Shown: positions 53,307-62,473, numbered from the stretch's first letter. The stretch: 64,000 bases of DNA from CAZDDB01 sp963843285 (GCA_963843285.1 CAWJJO010000012.1:496001-560000); one strand, 5' to 3'. Notes: generated by a model not told the origin, from the letters alone. Numbers and translations are program-made.

Positions 53307-54880
53307 AAATAGGCGCCGCTTCGGGGCTGAAAGAAAAGCAGATGCGCATCCCCATTTTGAATTTCTTCAACGAGAGTTCCATGTGAACGAAGCCAGTCTT
53401 CTTCCGGCGCAACCTGATCCACCGTATGGATCTCGAGCAAAGTCACCTTTTTTCGACCGCTGATCAGCCTGACAATGTCTTCAGGAACTTTCCTTTGACC
53501 CAATTGTCCAACCCAGCTCGCCACGGGTGTATCGTCTTTCAGATATCGAGAAATGCCAATGACCCCGGAAGGAATGGAATGCACGATCAGCAAATCGTCC
53601 GATTTTATCCGGATAGAAAGCACTTCACCTAACTCGCGAAACGGTTGTCCCTGCCGCGTTGAAGCATTGTAGGCGGAATAAAGACCAGCTATATTGCCGA
53701 CCAGAAAAATGACCATACCAAATACCATCCAGCGTTTATGCAGTGCAGCCAGACATAAAGCAAGGAGCAGGCACGCCGCGGGAAAACCCGGAAGCGCGTA
53801 ACGGGTCACGGCGGCAGCATGAGTATGAAAAAGGCTGTCGGTAACAGTCGGTGTGAGGCAAGAAATTAGAAACCAGCTACCTAGCCAAAAACGATCGAGC
53901 ACACCATGCCAATGTAATCGCCACAAATAACCAACAAAAGCAGCCACGAAACCAAATCTAAGTAACCACCCTGCCCATGCAGGCCCGCCCCAATATCCGC
54001 GGGGCGAGAACAGACTCCAACAAAGACGTACAGGCGCTTCCAGCCTTTCAACCCAGGGCATCGGACCCACGAGCCATGAGCTCGTAATCCTCCATTGCCC
54101 CCAACTCCACGGCAAATGCTGGTACCACGGCGCTACTACACAAATAGTAAGCAAAATGCAAGATCCCCAGGCTATTCGCGTATTTTCGCCCGGCATGGCA
54201 ACTAACCAGCAGACCAGCGCCACCCAGATGGGCAGAAAGTAGTAATGCGTAAGAATTGCCGAGCCTCCCAAAATGATCCAGCACACTGCTGGGCCCGCGC
54301 GCAATCCGTACTGTTTCAAATACAAAGAGCAATAGACGAACGCTAAAGCTTCAAACCATAAAAATGAATACATCCTTCCTTCCGTGGAGTAATAGCCAGA
54401 TAATGTCGAAAATGAAAAAATGATTAAAGCGAGAATTGCGATTCTGCGGTCCATGAGCTGCAAGCCAAGAAGCCAGAGAAAAGGCATTGACGCTATTGCA
54501 AATACCAGGGAGAAGAGCCGCAAGGCCGTATCCGAAGTCCCCGCAAATCCTAGCCAGCAGTTCAACAGGAGATAGTACAGAGGTGGACTTGTATCTGACA
54601 GCATAACCGCCCTCCAAACACGCGATAACGGGGACGGAAGTCCGTCGTTCATCGAATACTTTCTGAAGAAAGAAGCAGGAACTGCCTCGATGGGTTCGTG
54701 AAAGTCTCCCAGTGCCGGATCGGATTTCCACGCAGGTTGCTCCAGACTGTGTCCTGTCGCGATAGCCAGAGAGAAAATTTCATCCGCCCAGAGTCCTTGA
54801 CGTGAAATGAGCGGTAGTCGAACAAGAAATGCCAGCAGCATGAAACAAAATACAACGAACCATTCAACCCGCTGGCGCAT
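53303..54880 (-). CDS. GT39/ArnT-type integral membrane glycosyltransferase
   Basis: 525 aa from the ATG at 54880; an ATG at 54910 is also open. The first loop RQGLWADEIFSLAIA carries the catalytic Asp-Glu of PMT/ArnT enzymes, and about 11 helices follow (YYLLLNCWLGFAGTSDTALR, YYFLPIWVALVCWLVA). A soluble tail after about 420 (PFRELGEVLSIRIKSDD) resembles the periplasmic domain of other such transferases. Uses polyprenyl-phosphate sugar in the periplasm to modify lipid A, glycan or protein. Convergent with the flippase. Confidence 0.87.
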   Translation of the reverse strand: MRQRVEWFVVFCFMLLAFLVRLPLISRQGLWADEIFSLAIATGHSLEQPAWKSDPALGDFHEPIEAVPASFFRKYSMNDGLPSPLSRVWRAVMLSDTSPPLYYLLLNCWLGFAGTSDTALRLFSLVFAIASMPFLWLLGLQLMDRRIAILALIIFSFSTLSGYYSTEGRMYSFLWFEALAFVYCSLYLKQYGLRAGPAVCWIILGGSAILTHYYFLPIWVALVCWLVAMPGENTRIAWGSCILLTICVVAPWYQHLPWSWGQWRITSSWLVGPMPWVERLEAPVRLCWSLFSPRGYWGGPAWAGWLLRFGFVAAFVGYLWRLHWHGVLDRFWLGSWFLISCLTPTVTDSLFHTHAAAVTRYALPGFPAACLLLALCLAALHKRWMVFGMVIFLVGNIAGLYSAYNASTRQGQPFRELGEVLSIRIKSDDLLIVHSIPSGVIGISRYLKDDTPVASWVGQLGQRKVPEDIVRLISGRKKVTLLEIHTVDQVAPEEDWLRSHGTLVEEIQNGDAHLLFFQPRSGAYF

Positions 54881-54966
54881 ATCTAAGAGAATATCAGATG
54901 CCTGAATCATCCGGAGGATCGACGGGCGTGTCAAACAAAGAATATTGAAGAAATTCTGAAAATGTA

Positions 54967-55453
54967 TTAGTGGTTGAGATTCAGATATTGCTGCAGACAC
55001 CGCGCAAACAGTTTGTGACCTGATGTATTCCAGTGCCCATCCGGCAAATAGAGATTTTGAATCTGGAAGCTTTCCTGGAACGCGGGATTACAGTCGATGA
55101 CATTTGTCGAGACAGCACCCAGCCGATGAATGAAGGAACTGTTTTTATGAATCGGCTGTTGGTGCAACAGCAGGCCGATTTCTTCACGAGACAGGATGGG
55201 AGCAATGTAGACGTTATTATATTTGCTCAACGATTCAACAATTCGCAGAATATGCTTTGCAGATTTCTGGTTGCTTACGCTGGAATCAAATGCGGTGACA
55301 TCGTGATGTTTGATAAAGAAGACTTCCTGGGAAATCTGATGCGGGAGACGAATTTGCTGTTCGGAGAAAGGGTACAAAAATCCAGCGGCTTACGAATTCA
55401 AGAAAAATTAAAGTAATCAGAAGAGAAACTATGAGTTTCGTTATCCTCCCCAT
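54967..55453 (-). pseudogene. broken SGNH/AlgX-type gene
   Basis: An ATG at 55453 opens MGRITKLIVSLLITLIFLEF, a signal anchor, but that frame ends after about 53 codons. In another frame, from 55377, HDVTAFDSSVSNQKSAKH then IAPILSREEIGLLLHQQP lead to the catalytic-type block LPDGHWNTSGHKLFARCL. The Ser motif (GDS) region is missing, so an internal deletion plus frameshift is likely. Confidence 0.7.
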
Positions 55454-55631
55454 CCTCGCGTCCCTTATCCGGCTAATCCGGACCCCTTAACCCTTCATCG
55501 AGATCATAACGTAGAAGAAAACAAAATCAATAGTCCGTCGACTGTGCGTTAATCCTCAATTTTCCATCGCGGACCCGCCTTCTACAGATTTCGACCAGTG
55601 AAGTATACTGTTTCTCTTTGTTGGAGGAGAA

Positions 55632-57317
55632 ATGTACCGGTGGGCCGTCTTGTTTGCAATTTCGATTTTACTTTTCAGTTGTTCGCCAAAGAAGGGAGCG
55701 CCTGTGCAAAGCAGCAAATATGATGTGATCATCCGCAACGGAAACATCTACGATGGAAACGGCGGCGCTCCGATCCAGGGGGACGTCGCGATTCAAGGCG
55801 ACAGGATTGCCGCTGTCGGGAATCTATCAGGGACCACTGCTACAACCGAAGTAGACGCATCCGGAATGGCCGTAGCGCCGGGGTTTATCAACATGCTGAG
55901 CTGGGCCACGGATACATTGATCGCCGATGGGCATTCGGAGAGCGACATCCGTCAGGGAGTCACGCTGGAAATCTTCGGCGAGGGTTGGTCCATGGGACCA
56001 CTCAACGAACAAATGAAAGTGGACACCGTGAAGCAGCAGGGGGACATCAAATATCCGATCACGTGGACCACCTTGCGGGAATATTTGGAATTTCTGGAAA
56101 AGAAGGGAATCTCCACCAACATCGCATCATTTGTCGGAGCCACAACCGTGCGCATTCATGAAGTCGGCTATGAGGACCGGCCTCCTACACCCGCCGAGCT
56201 GGAACGTATGTGCGAATTGGTGCGCAAGGAAATGAAAGGCGGCGCGCTCGGAGTCGGTTCCTCCTTGATCTATGCGCCGGCGTTTTACGCAAAAACGGAC
56301 GAACTGGTTGCGCTTTCAAAAGTCGCGTCTGAATACGGCGGAATGTATATCTCGCATATGCGAAGCGAAGGAAACCATCTACTGGAGGCGGTGGATGAGC
56401 TGATCCGCATCGCGCGGGAAGCAAACATACCCGCGGAGATTTACCATCTCAAAGCGGCCGGAGAAGCAAACTGGCCGAAGATGGATCAATTGATTGCAAG
56501 AGTCGAAGCAGCACAAAAGGAAGGATTGAAGATTACAGGGGACATGTATATGTATCCCGCCGGCGCAACGGGTCTGGATGCATCGATGCCACCGTGGGTG
56601 CAAGAAGGCGGATTGGAAGAATGGATCAAGCGGCTGAAAGATCCGGCAATTCGCGAAAAAGTAATACAGGAAATGTCTTCCCCTACGGACACCTGGGAAA
56701 ACCTTTACAATCTTGCAGGATCCCCCGAGCGGATCCTTTTGGTCGCATTCAAGAACGACAAACTGAAACCGCTGACCGGAAAGTCGCTTGCTGAAGTTGC
56801 GCGAATGCGCGGCAAATCGCCGCAGGAGACGGCAATGGATCTGGTGATTGAAGACGACACTCGCGTGGGCACAGTGTACTTTCTGATGTCCGAAGATAAC
56901 ATCAAAAAACAGGCAGGGCTTCCCTGGGTGAGTTTTGGATCGGATGAAGGATCGTTGAAGCCGGAAGGTGTCTTCCTGTTGTCCAATCCACACCCGCGCG
57001 CATATGGAAATGTTGCCCGATTGCTTGGCAAGTATGTACGGGAGGAAAAAGCGGCGACACTTCAGGACGTGATCCGCAGACTGACCTCCTTTCCCGCGTC
57101 AAATTTGAAGATCAAAGAGCGCGGATCGCTGAAAGAAGGCTACTTCGCGGATGTGGTGGTCTTTGATCCATCGATTGTCAGCGATCACGCGACGTTTGAG
57201 AAGCCGCATCAATTTTCAACGGGCATGGTGCACGTGTTTGTCAACGGCAAACAGGTGTTGAAGAATGGGAATCATACGGGCGCTACGCCCGGCCGCGCGC
57301 TAAAGAGAGAGCCTTGA
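55632..57317 (+). CDS. lipoprotein amidohydrolase, D-aminoacylase-like, lacking the HxH motif
   Basis: 561 aa. Residues 1-17 are a lipoprotein signal with lipobox LLFSC, so it is tethered outside the inner membrane. Urease-type amidohydrolase fold: DVIIRNGNIYDGNGGAPIQG, VAPGFINMLSWATD, YISHMRSEGNHLLEAVDE, IYHLKAAGE, PRAYGNVARLLGKYVREE and KIKERGSLKEGYFADVVVFD. Active D-aminoacylases have HTH in place of NML and a Cys metal ligand near GNCG; here it is FGEGWS. The later His residues and GSDEGS remain. It may bind metal differently or be specialised. GGAGG lies 6 nt upstream. Confidence 0.87.
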   Translation: MYRWAVLFAISILLFSCSPKKGAPVQSSKYDVIIRNGNIYDGNGGAPIQGDVAIQGDRIAAVGNLSGTTATTEVDASGMAVAPGFINMLSWATDTLIADGHSESDIRQGVTLEIFGEGWSMGPLNEQMKVDTVKQQGDIKYPITWTTLREYLEFLEKKGISTNIASFVGATTVRIHEVGYEDRPPTPAELERMCELVRKEMKGGALGVGSSLIYAPAFYAKTDELVALSKVASEYGGMYISHMRSEGNHLLEAVDELIRIAREANIPAEIYHLKAAGEANWPKMDQLIARVEAAQKEGLKITGDMYMYPAGATGLDASMPPWVQEGGLEEWIKRLKDPAIREKVIQEMSSPTDTWENLYNLAGSPERILLVAFKNDKLKPLTGKSLAEVARMRGKSPQETAMDLVIEDDTRVGTVYFLMSEDNIKKQAGLPWVSFGSDEGSLKPEGVFLLSNPHPRAYGNVARLLGKYVREEKAATLQDVIRRLTSFPASNLKIKERGSLKEGYFADVVVFDPSIVSDHATFEKPHQFSTGMVHVFVNGKQVLKNGNHTGATPGRALKREP

Positions 57318-57375
57318 TTTGGAGAAACGGCCCTCCATGGCCGCCATGGCGGGCAGGGACGCCCGCCTCTCCAAA
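57318..57375. repeat. inverted repeat exactly filling a convergent gap
   Basis: TTTGGAGA at 57318-57325 and TCTCCAAA at 57368-57375 with inner hairpins (GGCCCTCCATGG, GGCGGGCAGGGACGCCCGCC). It begins at the base after one stop codon and ends at the base before the other. It could act as a bidirectional terminator, though no T-run follows. Confidence 0.8.
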
Positions 57376-58191
57376 CTAGACATTCTGGCCTACCACGACC
57401 GCGTACCAGGCGTGTTCCATACGGCCATTCTTCACGCGTCGCAGGATTCCGTTACCCAATCGGGTTTTGCGATCAGTGCCTTCCCACAGAACGTGAATAT
57501 TGCGAAATCCGGCTTCCTCAAACAATTCCTGCAATTCCGGCAACGTCCACAACCGCCAATCATAAACAAACGCATCCTGTAATCGAGACCCATCGCGAAA
57601 CAGAAAATGGATCTTGCAAAGAATGTGATGCGTGACCGGATCGAACCTCTTCACTTCCCACACGTATTTGAAATTTTCCACATTCCAGGTTTCACGACCT
57701 TCCACCGGAACATCGATTCCGCCCTGAACGTCCAGCATCATGACGCCGTCCGGAGCCAGAGATCTGCGGGCATTTTTGAGATATCGAAGCATCTCCGCTC
57801 TGGTCTTAAAAACAAAATAGCTGAAATTGAGGGCGGTGATCAGGTCCACTTTGGGCGCTCGAACTCCCCTCACATCTTTGTTCATCAGTTGGATCCGGCT
57901 GCGCTGCTGTTCCGTAAGCTGCGGCAGTCTGACAGAATTGCACCACTGCAGCGGCGCCCGATCCAGATCAATTCCGACTCCCCTGTTCAACCGGTGGAGT
58001 TTGACGAATTCACACAGGATGTTGGCGGTCCCACAAAAATCTTCACGCAAAAGGCGAAGAGGACGTCCCGTCATCGAGCGAAAACGTCGCGCAAGAAACC
58101 GCGCATCCGCTTCGGCGGTCTGCACGCTTCTCTCATATAGATCAAATTTGTCCGCCGTCCGGGCCGTCGGCCGCTTCTTTTGCCCCTTCAC
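57376..58191 (-). CDS. class I SAM methyltransferase
   Basis: 271 aa from a GTG at 58191. An ATG frame up to 58683 exists but its first 164 residues are the antisense of the PilZ gene, so I reject that start. LLREDFCGTANILCEFVKLH, GVGIDLDRAPLQWC, VDLITALNFSYFVFK and APDGVMMLDVQGG are methyltransferase blocks, preceded by DKFDLYERSVQTAEAD. Cytoplasmic, substrate unknown; related genes are common as solo enzymes. Confidence 0.82.
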   Translation of the reverse strand: MKGQKKRPTARTADKFDLYERSVQTAEADARFLARRFRSMTGRPLRLLREDFCGTANILCEFVKLHRLNRGVGIDLDRAPLQWCNSVRLPQLTEQQRSRIQLMNKDVRGVRAPKVDLITALNFSYFVFKTRAEMLRYLKNARRSLAPDGVMMLDVQGGIDVPVEGRETWNVENFKYVWEVKRFDPVTHHILCKIHFLFRDGSRLQDAFVYDWRLWTLPELQELFEEAGFRNIHVLWEGTDRKTRLGNGILRRVKNGRMEHAWYAVVVGQNV

Positions 58192-58311
58192 TGTATCAGC
58201 GTACCACAGCCAACATAGACGAGAAATCAGACAATGGCAATCGTAGAAATCAAAGGGCTTGACTAAAATGCGGATCTGTCTAAAATTAAATCCAAGTCGC
58301 CTGAGGGAGGG

Positions 58312-59034
58312 ATGGACAACGAACAGAGCGTTCAGGAAGTTGTTGTTATTCCAATCGATGAGCACGGTCGAGTTGTGCTTTTCTCTGAAATCAAGATTGA
58401 AAAAATAGATCTCCACTTCCGCTCCGTTCGCGATGCGCAGGGAATTGCGTACCACCTGTCTCCCGGAGAGTATCGCGTCAAAGTTTTGCTTCCGAGTTTG
58501 CAGATGAAAATCGCGACTCTGAAAGTCAAGCAGGACATTCACTTCTACAAGATTAGAATCGAATACGACACCCGGTTTCAAACCCGTCCGGGACCCGAAC
58601 CCGTGGTCCCGCCTGAGCCCGTTCGTCATGCTGAGCCCGTTGATCCACCGGAGCCCGCGCATGCTTTCGCGGAAAAATCCCAACCTGTTGCTGTGGACAA
58701 CACGGCCCCGGAATCCCAGGATTCAGCAAAGGGCCGCGTAGAAACACGATTTGATTCTTCGTTTCCAGTTTCTTACAGGACAGATGGCGGTAAATGGATT
58801 TCCACAAAAGCCGTAAACGTCAGTACCACCGGATTGTGTCTAGCCAACACGCACGGCAAGATTTCAGGTGAAACTGTGTACGTGCGGTTGTTTGTTCCGA
58901 TCTCTTCAATCCCGCTGGAATGCCCCGCCAGAGTCTGCTGGTCTAAAGATCCGGAAACCGGACTGCAATTGTTTCTAACGACCAACATGAAGTCTTCGCT
59001 TAGCAATTGGCTCGCGCACCTCAACCGGCGATAA
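58312..59034 (+). CDS. PilZ-domain protein
   Basis: 240 aa. Residues 1-80 form an unrecognised domain (EQSVQEVVVIPIDEHGRVVL), then a Pro/Glu/His linker (PEPVVPPEPVRHAEPVDPPE) and a PilZ domain from about 138: ETRFDSSFPVSYRTDGGKW, then NVSTTGLCL, the NxSxxG c-di-GMP motif. The RxxxR arginine pair is not well formed, so nucleotide binding is uncertain. Likely controls surface functions. AGGGAGGG directly precedes the start. Confidence 0.85.
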   Translation: MDNEQSVQEVVVIPIDEHGRVVLFSEIKIEKIDLHFRSVRDAQGIAYHLSPGEYRVKVLLPSLQMKIATLKVKQDIHFYKIRIEYDTRFQTRPGPEPVVPPEPVRHAEPVDPPEPAHAFAEKSQPVAVDNTAPESQDSAKGRVETRFDSSFPVSYRTDGGKWISTKAVNVSTTGLCLANTHGKISGETVYVRLFVPISSIPLECPARVCWSKDPETGLQLFLTTNMKSSLSNWLAHLNRR

Positions 59035-59194
59035 GACAGAGTTCACCACAAAGGCACGAAGACACTAAGAATCGATCGATGTCCAGATCCTTCAACTGAT
59101 CCAGAATCGCGTCATCATTCTGTTGCATCATTTTTCGGGCAGTCTCCAGCGGGTCCATACCGGCGGGAATCTGAAGAAACTGCAGACTATACAT
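59021..59194 (-). CDS. possible short protein truncated by a repeat
   Basis: 57 codons from the ATG at 59194: MYSLQFLQIPAGMDPLETAR then KMMQQNDDAILDQLKDLDID look coding, but the remainder comes from the TTCACCACAAAGGCACGAAG repeat-type sequence at 59041-59060 and it overlaps the PilZ stop. Probably a gene whose end was replaced by a repeat. Confidence 0.3.
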   Translation of the reverse strand: MYSLQFLQIPAGMDPLETARKMMQQNDDAILDQLKDLDIDRFLVSSCLCGELCLIAG

Positions 59195-59237
59195 GCATTC
59201 ATCTTACACGGTCCGGCGAATGAAATAGTTGCCGGAA

Positions 59238-61967
59238 TCAAGGCGATACTTTGATGCGCACATCCGCAATCAAGCAGCCCTGCCCAGGAGGCATCGCGAA
59301 AATCGGATTCAGATCGAGCTCCGTAATCTCAGGCACTTCTTCCACAAGCCGGGAGATTCTCAAAAGTACATCTTCCATCGCCTTGATATCCGCCGGAGGA
59401 TGACCGCGATATCCTTCAAATAGACGATAACCATGAATCTGCCTTACCATTTTGCTCGCGTCTTTATCTGTCAGCGGACTGATTCGGAAGGCGATGTCAT
59501 TTAGTATCTCTATATGGATGCCGCCAAGTCCGAACGCGATCAGCGGTCCGAATAATGGATCCTCAGTCGCTCCCACCATCACCTCAATGCCGCCGGAAAT
59601 CATCTGTTGGACCAACACGCCTTCCATGGCTTCATTTTTCCCCAAGTCCACGAGCCGTTTTCTAATCTTTTGAAATGCTTTTTTCACCTCCTGACTGTTT
59701 TGAAGGTTGAGGTGCACTCCGCCGATCTCTGTTTTGTGGATTAGTTCGCGTGAGGCCAGTTTGATGGCGACAGGGAAACCGATCTTTTCGGCGATTTCGG
59801 CAGCTTCGTCCGGATCTTTTGCCACTCCACTTTGTGGCAATGGAAGGCGCATCGCGTTCAAAACCTGTCTGCTTTCTTGAGCGGATAGCCAACTCCCGCC
59901 CCGTTCTTCAATTACGTTCAGACAAACTTGTCGTGCTGCCTTGGGATCCGTGTCCTCAAAATCAGGAATCACACCGGGAGGTTCTTTTTTCCATCGCGAA
60001 TAGCGCTCCGCTTTACTCAGTACGTGAGCGGCCGATTCCGGAAAGGGAAAAGCAGGTATTTTTTCTCCGTTCAGCAGCAGGCTCTGGCTTCCCTCTTGAT
60101 GAGTCATCAAGCAGGCAAGCACCGGTTTGCCTGCCCCTCCCTTCTTGCGACCGGCTGCAATCCCTTGCCCAATTGCAGCGGTTATGAGCGGCAAATCTAC
60201 AGGCAAAACAGGAATGTAAATTACAATCAGGGCATCGATTTCTTTCGCGCTCAAGACATTCTCGATCGTCTTCCGGTAATGCTCCGGGGGAGCTGAGGCG
60301 ATCATATCCACAGGATTCACAACGCTGGCAGCGGGCGGTAGGTATTTGGCAATGCGCAAGCGTCTGGCTTTTGACAGCTCAGGAACGACAAGCCCATTCG
60401 CTTCGCAGGCGTCGGCGCACAGGATGCCGGGACCACCTGCGTTTGTTACAATTCCTACCCGATTTCCTTTTGGCAGAGGCTGACTGCCAAGCAAGGAAGC
60501 GAGATCGAACATTTCCTCCAGAGTCTGCGCGCGAATGACTCCTGTCTGTCCGAAGAGAGCTTCTACGGCAATATCGCTCGCAGCAAGAGCTGCAGTGTGT
60601 GAACCAGCAGCCCGTTTCCCTGAAAGTGTTCTACCGCTTTTCACCGCGACGATCGGTTTTCTGCGGCTCACCCTACGAGCCAGACGCGCAAAACGACGCG
60701 GATTGCCAAACGATTCCAGATAAAGCAGGATGACGTCTGTTCTCGGATCTTCCTCCCAATATTGCAGAAGATCATTTCCAGAAACATCGGCTTTATTTCC
60801 AACACTGATGAACGTGGAAAGACCGAGGCCGCGCTGTTGAGCAAAATCGAGAATCGCCATCCCGAGAGCTCCGCTTTGGGAGGACATCGCAACCTTGCCT
60901 TCGGGAGGAAAAACAGAAGAGAAGGAAGCGTTCATCCGGATATTCGGATCGGTATTTAGAACGCCCATGCAGTTCGGACCCACCATGCGCATTCCGGAAC
61001 TGCGGGATTTCTCCAGCAACTGATTCTGTAAATCACGTCCGTTCGCGCCCACTTCAGCAAAACCTGCAGTAATCACGATCAAAGCGCGCACTCCAAATGC
61101 GGCGCATTCGTCGACCACTTCCAGAACGGCGGACGACGGAACAGTAATCACCGCCAGATCCACACGATCCGGCAAATCCCGGATCGAGGCATACGCGCGA
61201 ATGGATCCGATGACTTTTGCCCGGGGATTAACAGGATAAACCGGTCCTTCGAAACGATTCATCACAAGTTCCTGAAGAATCCTGTAGCCGATGCTGGAAG
61301 AATCGCGTGACGCGCCTACCACTGCAATCGATTTCGGCTGAAAGATGGGAAGAAGCGAAGCAGTTGTGAACACCCGGTCCAGAGTTTCCGACCGGTTTAC
61401 ACTTTCCTGCGTTGGAGAAACCGAAAAGTCGAGCTGCATGTAGCCGTCTTTTCTTTCGATATGAAGCGGAAATCCAGATCTTCGAAAGACTTCCAGCATC
61501 GCCTGATTGTTCGCGTGAGTTGTTGCCCAGAATCGTGTAAAACCATTTCGCGCCGCCAGGAGCGCAAGACGCTCCAAAAGCAGAGTCCCGATTCCTTTTC
61601 CTTGAAAAGCATCTTCAACCGAAAACGCAACTTCCGCGGTTTTCTCATCCTGCCCCCAGTAGGATCCGGCTGCAATCATATGAAGCTCTTGATTCACAAT
61701 ACGTGTGACCACCAGCGTGATTTGAGAATGCGAGTCGGGAGGATTGCAGAGCGAGTGAATCATTTGCTCGCTTGGTCTTGCAACGGAAAAAAACCGATAC
61801 CAGCGCGATTCGGGAGAAAGGCGATCAAAAAATTCCTGTACCGCTTGCTGGTCAGACGATTGGATTCTCCGGATCGTTGCCGTCGTTCCGTCTCGCAAAA
61901 TCATGCGGCCTTCTTCCACAGAATCCTGGTAGGAAGGAGGTAGATATAAAGGGTGAATCTTATTCAT
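59238..61967 (-). CDS. GNAT acetyltransferase fused to ADP-forming acyl-CoA synthetase
   Basis: 909 aa from the ATG at 61967 (AGGAA upstream; longer frames run into other sequence). Residues about 20-180 are GNAT (FFDRLSPESRWYRFF, AFQGKGIGTLLLERLALLA). Then a CoA-binding Rossmann domain (KSIAVVGASRDSSSIGYRI), a ligase domain with the phospho-His context SHTAALAAS, and a C-terminal ATP-grasp (GFPVAIKLASRELIHKTEIG). Such proteins are either ADP-forming acetyl-CoA synthetases or, as in PatZ, lysine acetyltransferases with a degenerate synthetase. Here the His is kept and GNAT is N-terminal, unlike PatZ where it is C-terminal. Confidence 0.9.
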   Translation of the reverse strand: MNKIHPLYLPPSYQDSVEEGRMILRDGTTATIRRIQSSDQQAVQEFFDRLSPESRWYRFFSVARPSEQMIHSLCNPPDSHSQITLVVTRIVNQELHMIAAGSYWGQDEKTAEVAFSVEDAFQGKGIGTLLLERLALLAARNGFTRFWATTHANNQAMLEVFRRSGFPLHIERKDGYMQLDFSVSPTQESVNRSETLDRVFTTASLLPIFQPKSIAVVGASRDSSSIGYRILQELVMNRFEGPVYPVNPRAKVIGSIRAYASIRDLPDRVDLAVITVPSSAVLEVVDECAAFGVRALIVITAGFAEVGANGRDLQNQLLEKSRSSGMRMVGPNCMGVLNTDPNIRMNASFSSVFPPEGKVAMSSQSGALGMAILDFAQQRGLGLSTFISVGNKADVSGNDLLQYWEEDPRTDVILLYLESFGNPRRFARLARRVSRRKPIVAVKSGRTLSGKRAAGSHTAALAASDIAVEALFGQTGVIRAQTLEEMFDLASLLGSQPLPKGNRVGIVTNAGGPGILCADACEANGLVVPELSKARRLRIAKYLPPAASVVNPVDMIASAPPEHYRKTIENVLSAKEIDALIVIYIPVLPVDLPLITAAIGQGIAAGRKKGGAGKPVLACLMTHQEGSQSLLLNGEKIPAFPFPESAAHVLSKAERYSRWKKEPPGVIPDFEDTDPKAARQVCLNVIEERGGSWLSAQESRQVLNAMRLPLPQSGVAKDPDEAAEIAEKIGFPVAIKLASRELIHKTEIGGVHLNLQNSQEVKKAFQKIRKRLVDLGKNEAMEGVLVQQMISGGIEVMVGATEDPLFGPLIAFGLGGIHIEILNDIAFRISPLTDKDASKMVRQIHGYRLFEGYRGHPPADIKAMEDVLLRISRLVEEVPEITELDLNPIFAMPPGQGCLIADVRIKVSP

Positions 61968-62032
61968 GAAATTCCTATGCACAATCATAACAAATCCGGC
62001 GGACTCGCAGTCCGCCTGGCAGGCTGGAAGCC

Positions 62033-62175
62033 GAGGCTGTTGAAAAATGCAGGAAAGTCTTGTTTGCAATCTGTAACGCCCGCCTCTGGCGGGCTCTTGA
62101 GCTCGAGCTCAGCCCACGGGACGTGGGGCGTTACAAACCGCAAACGGGGATCTCTTTGCATTTTTCAACAGCCTC
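62033..62175. mobile_element. 143-bp MITE-like element with 19-bp perfect terminal inverted repeats
   Basis: Left arm GAGGCTGTTGAAAAATGCA (62033-62051) is the exact reverse complement of the right arm (62157-62175). AGCC flanks both sides (62029-62032 and 62176-62179), a 4-bp target duplication. No ORF. Inside are a GTAACGCCC ... GGGCGTTAC inverted repeat (62073-62134), a relative of the element at 3859. Removing the element and one AGCC restores a clean GCAGGC palindrome. Confidence 0.88.
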
Positions 62176-62176
62176 A

Positions 62177-62214
62177 GCCTGCGGCCCATAATGCAGGCGG
62201 GACGCCTGCGCTCC
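62177..62214 (-). repeat. interspersed double palindrome, GCAGGC family, copy 3, split by the MITE
   Basis: In minus orientation: GGAGCGCAGGCGTCCCGCC, TGCATTATGGGCC, GCAGGCT, then the MITE, then (AGCC duplicate) TTCCAGCCTGC. It is the same unit as copies 1 and 2 in inverse orientation. Confidence 0.88.
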
Positions 62215-62263
62215 AAATGCTGGCCTGGAAATTGCTTCACATCTAATCAAAGGAGGAATGACC

Positions 62264-62473
62264 ATGCTAATGAAAGATGAAATCGCGAGAGTAGCACATG
62301 ATTTTTACCTCATGAGCGGTCGCAAAAACGGCCACGATCTGGATCATTGGCTCGCAGCCGAGGAGCTTGTATCGAAATGGTTTGAACCATTTGAAGAACG
62401 GGAAATGCACGTCGGCGCTGTGATCCCTGATGAGCACAAGGTTGACCCTACACACGATACCGTGGAGAGTTAA
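62264..62473 (+). CDS. DUF2934-type small protein
   Basis: 69 aa from the ATG at 62264, chosen because AAAGGAGG is 7 bases before it, whereas the ATG at 62258 would leave only one base. EIARVAHDFYLMSGRKNGHD then HWLAAEELVSKWF fits the IAxxAYxxxxxRGxxxGxxxxDWxxAExxL pattern of DUF2934. Cytoplasmic, function unknown; often solitary. Confidence 0.72.
   Translation: MLMKDEIARVAHDFYLMSGRKNGHDLDHWLAAEELVSKWFEPFEEREMHVGAVIPDEHKVDPTHDTVES

Noticed and set aside
58192..58683. N-terminal extension of the methyltransferase ending at 57376
   Set aside because: It is the exact antisense of the PilZ gene and carries no domain.
59041..59075. TTCACCACAAAGGCACGAAG sequence as a mobile element
   Set aside because: Single copy here; resembles a widespread short repeat but no ends or duplication are visible.
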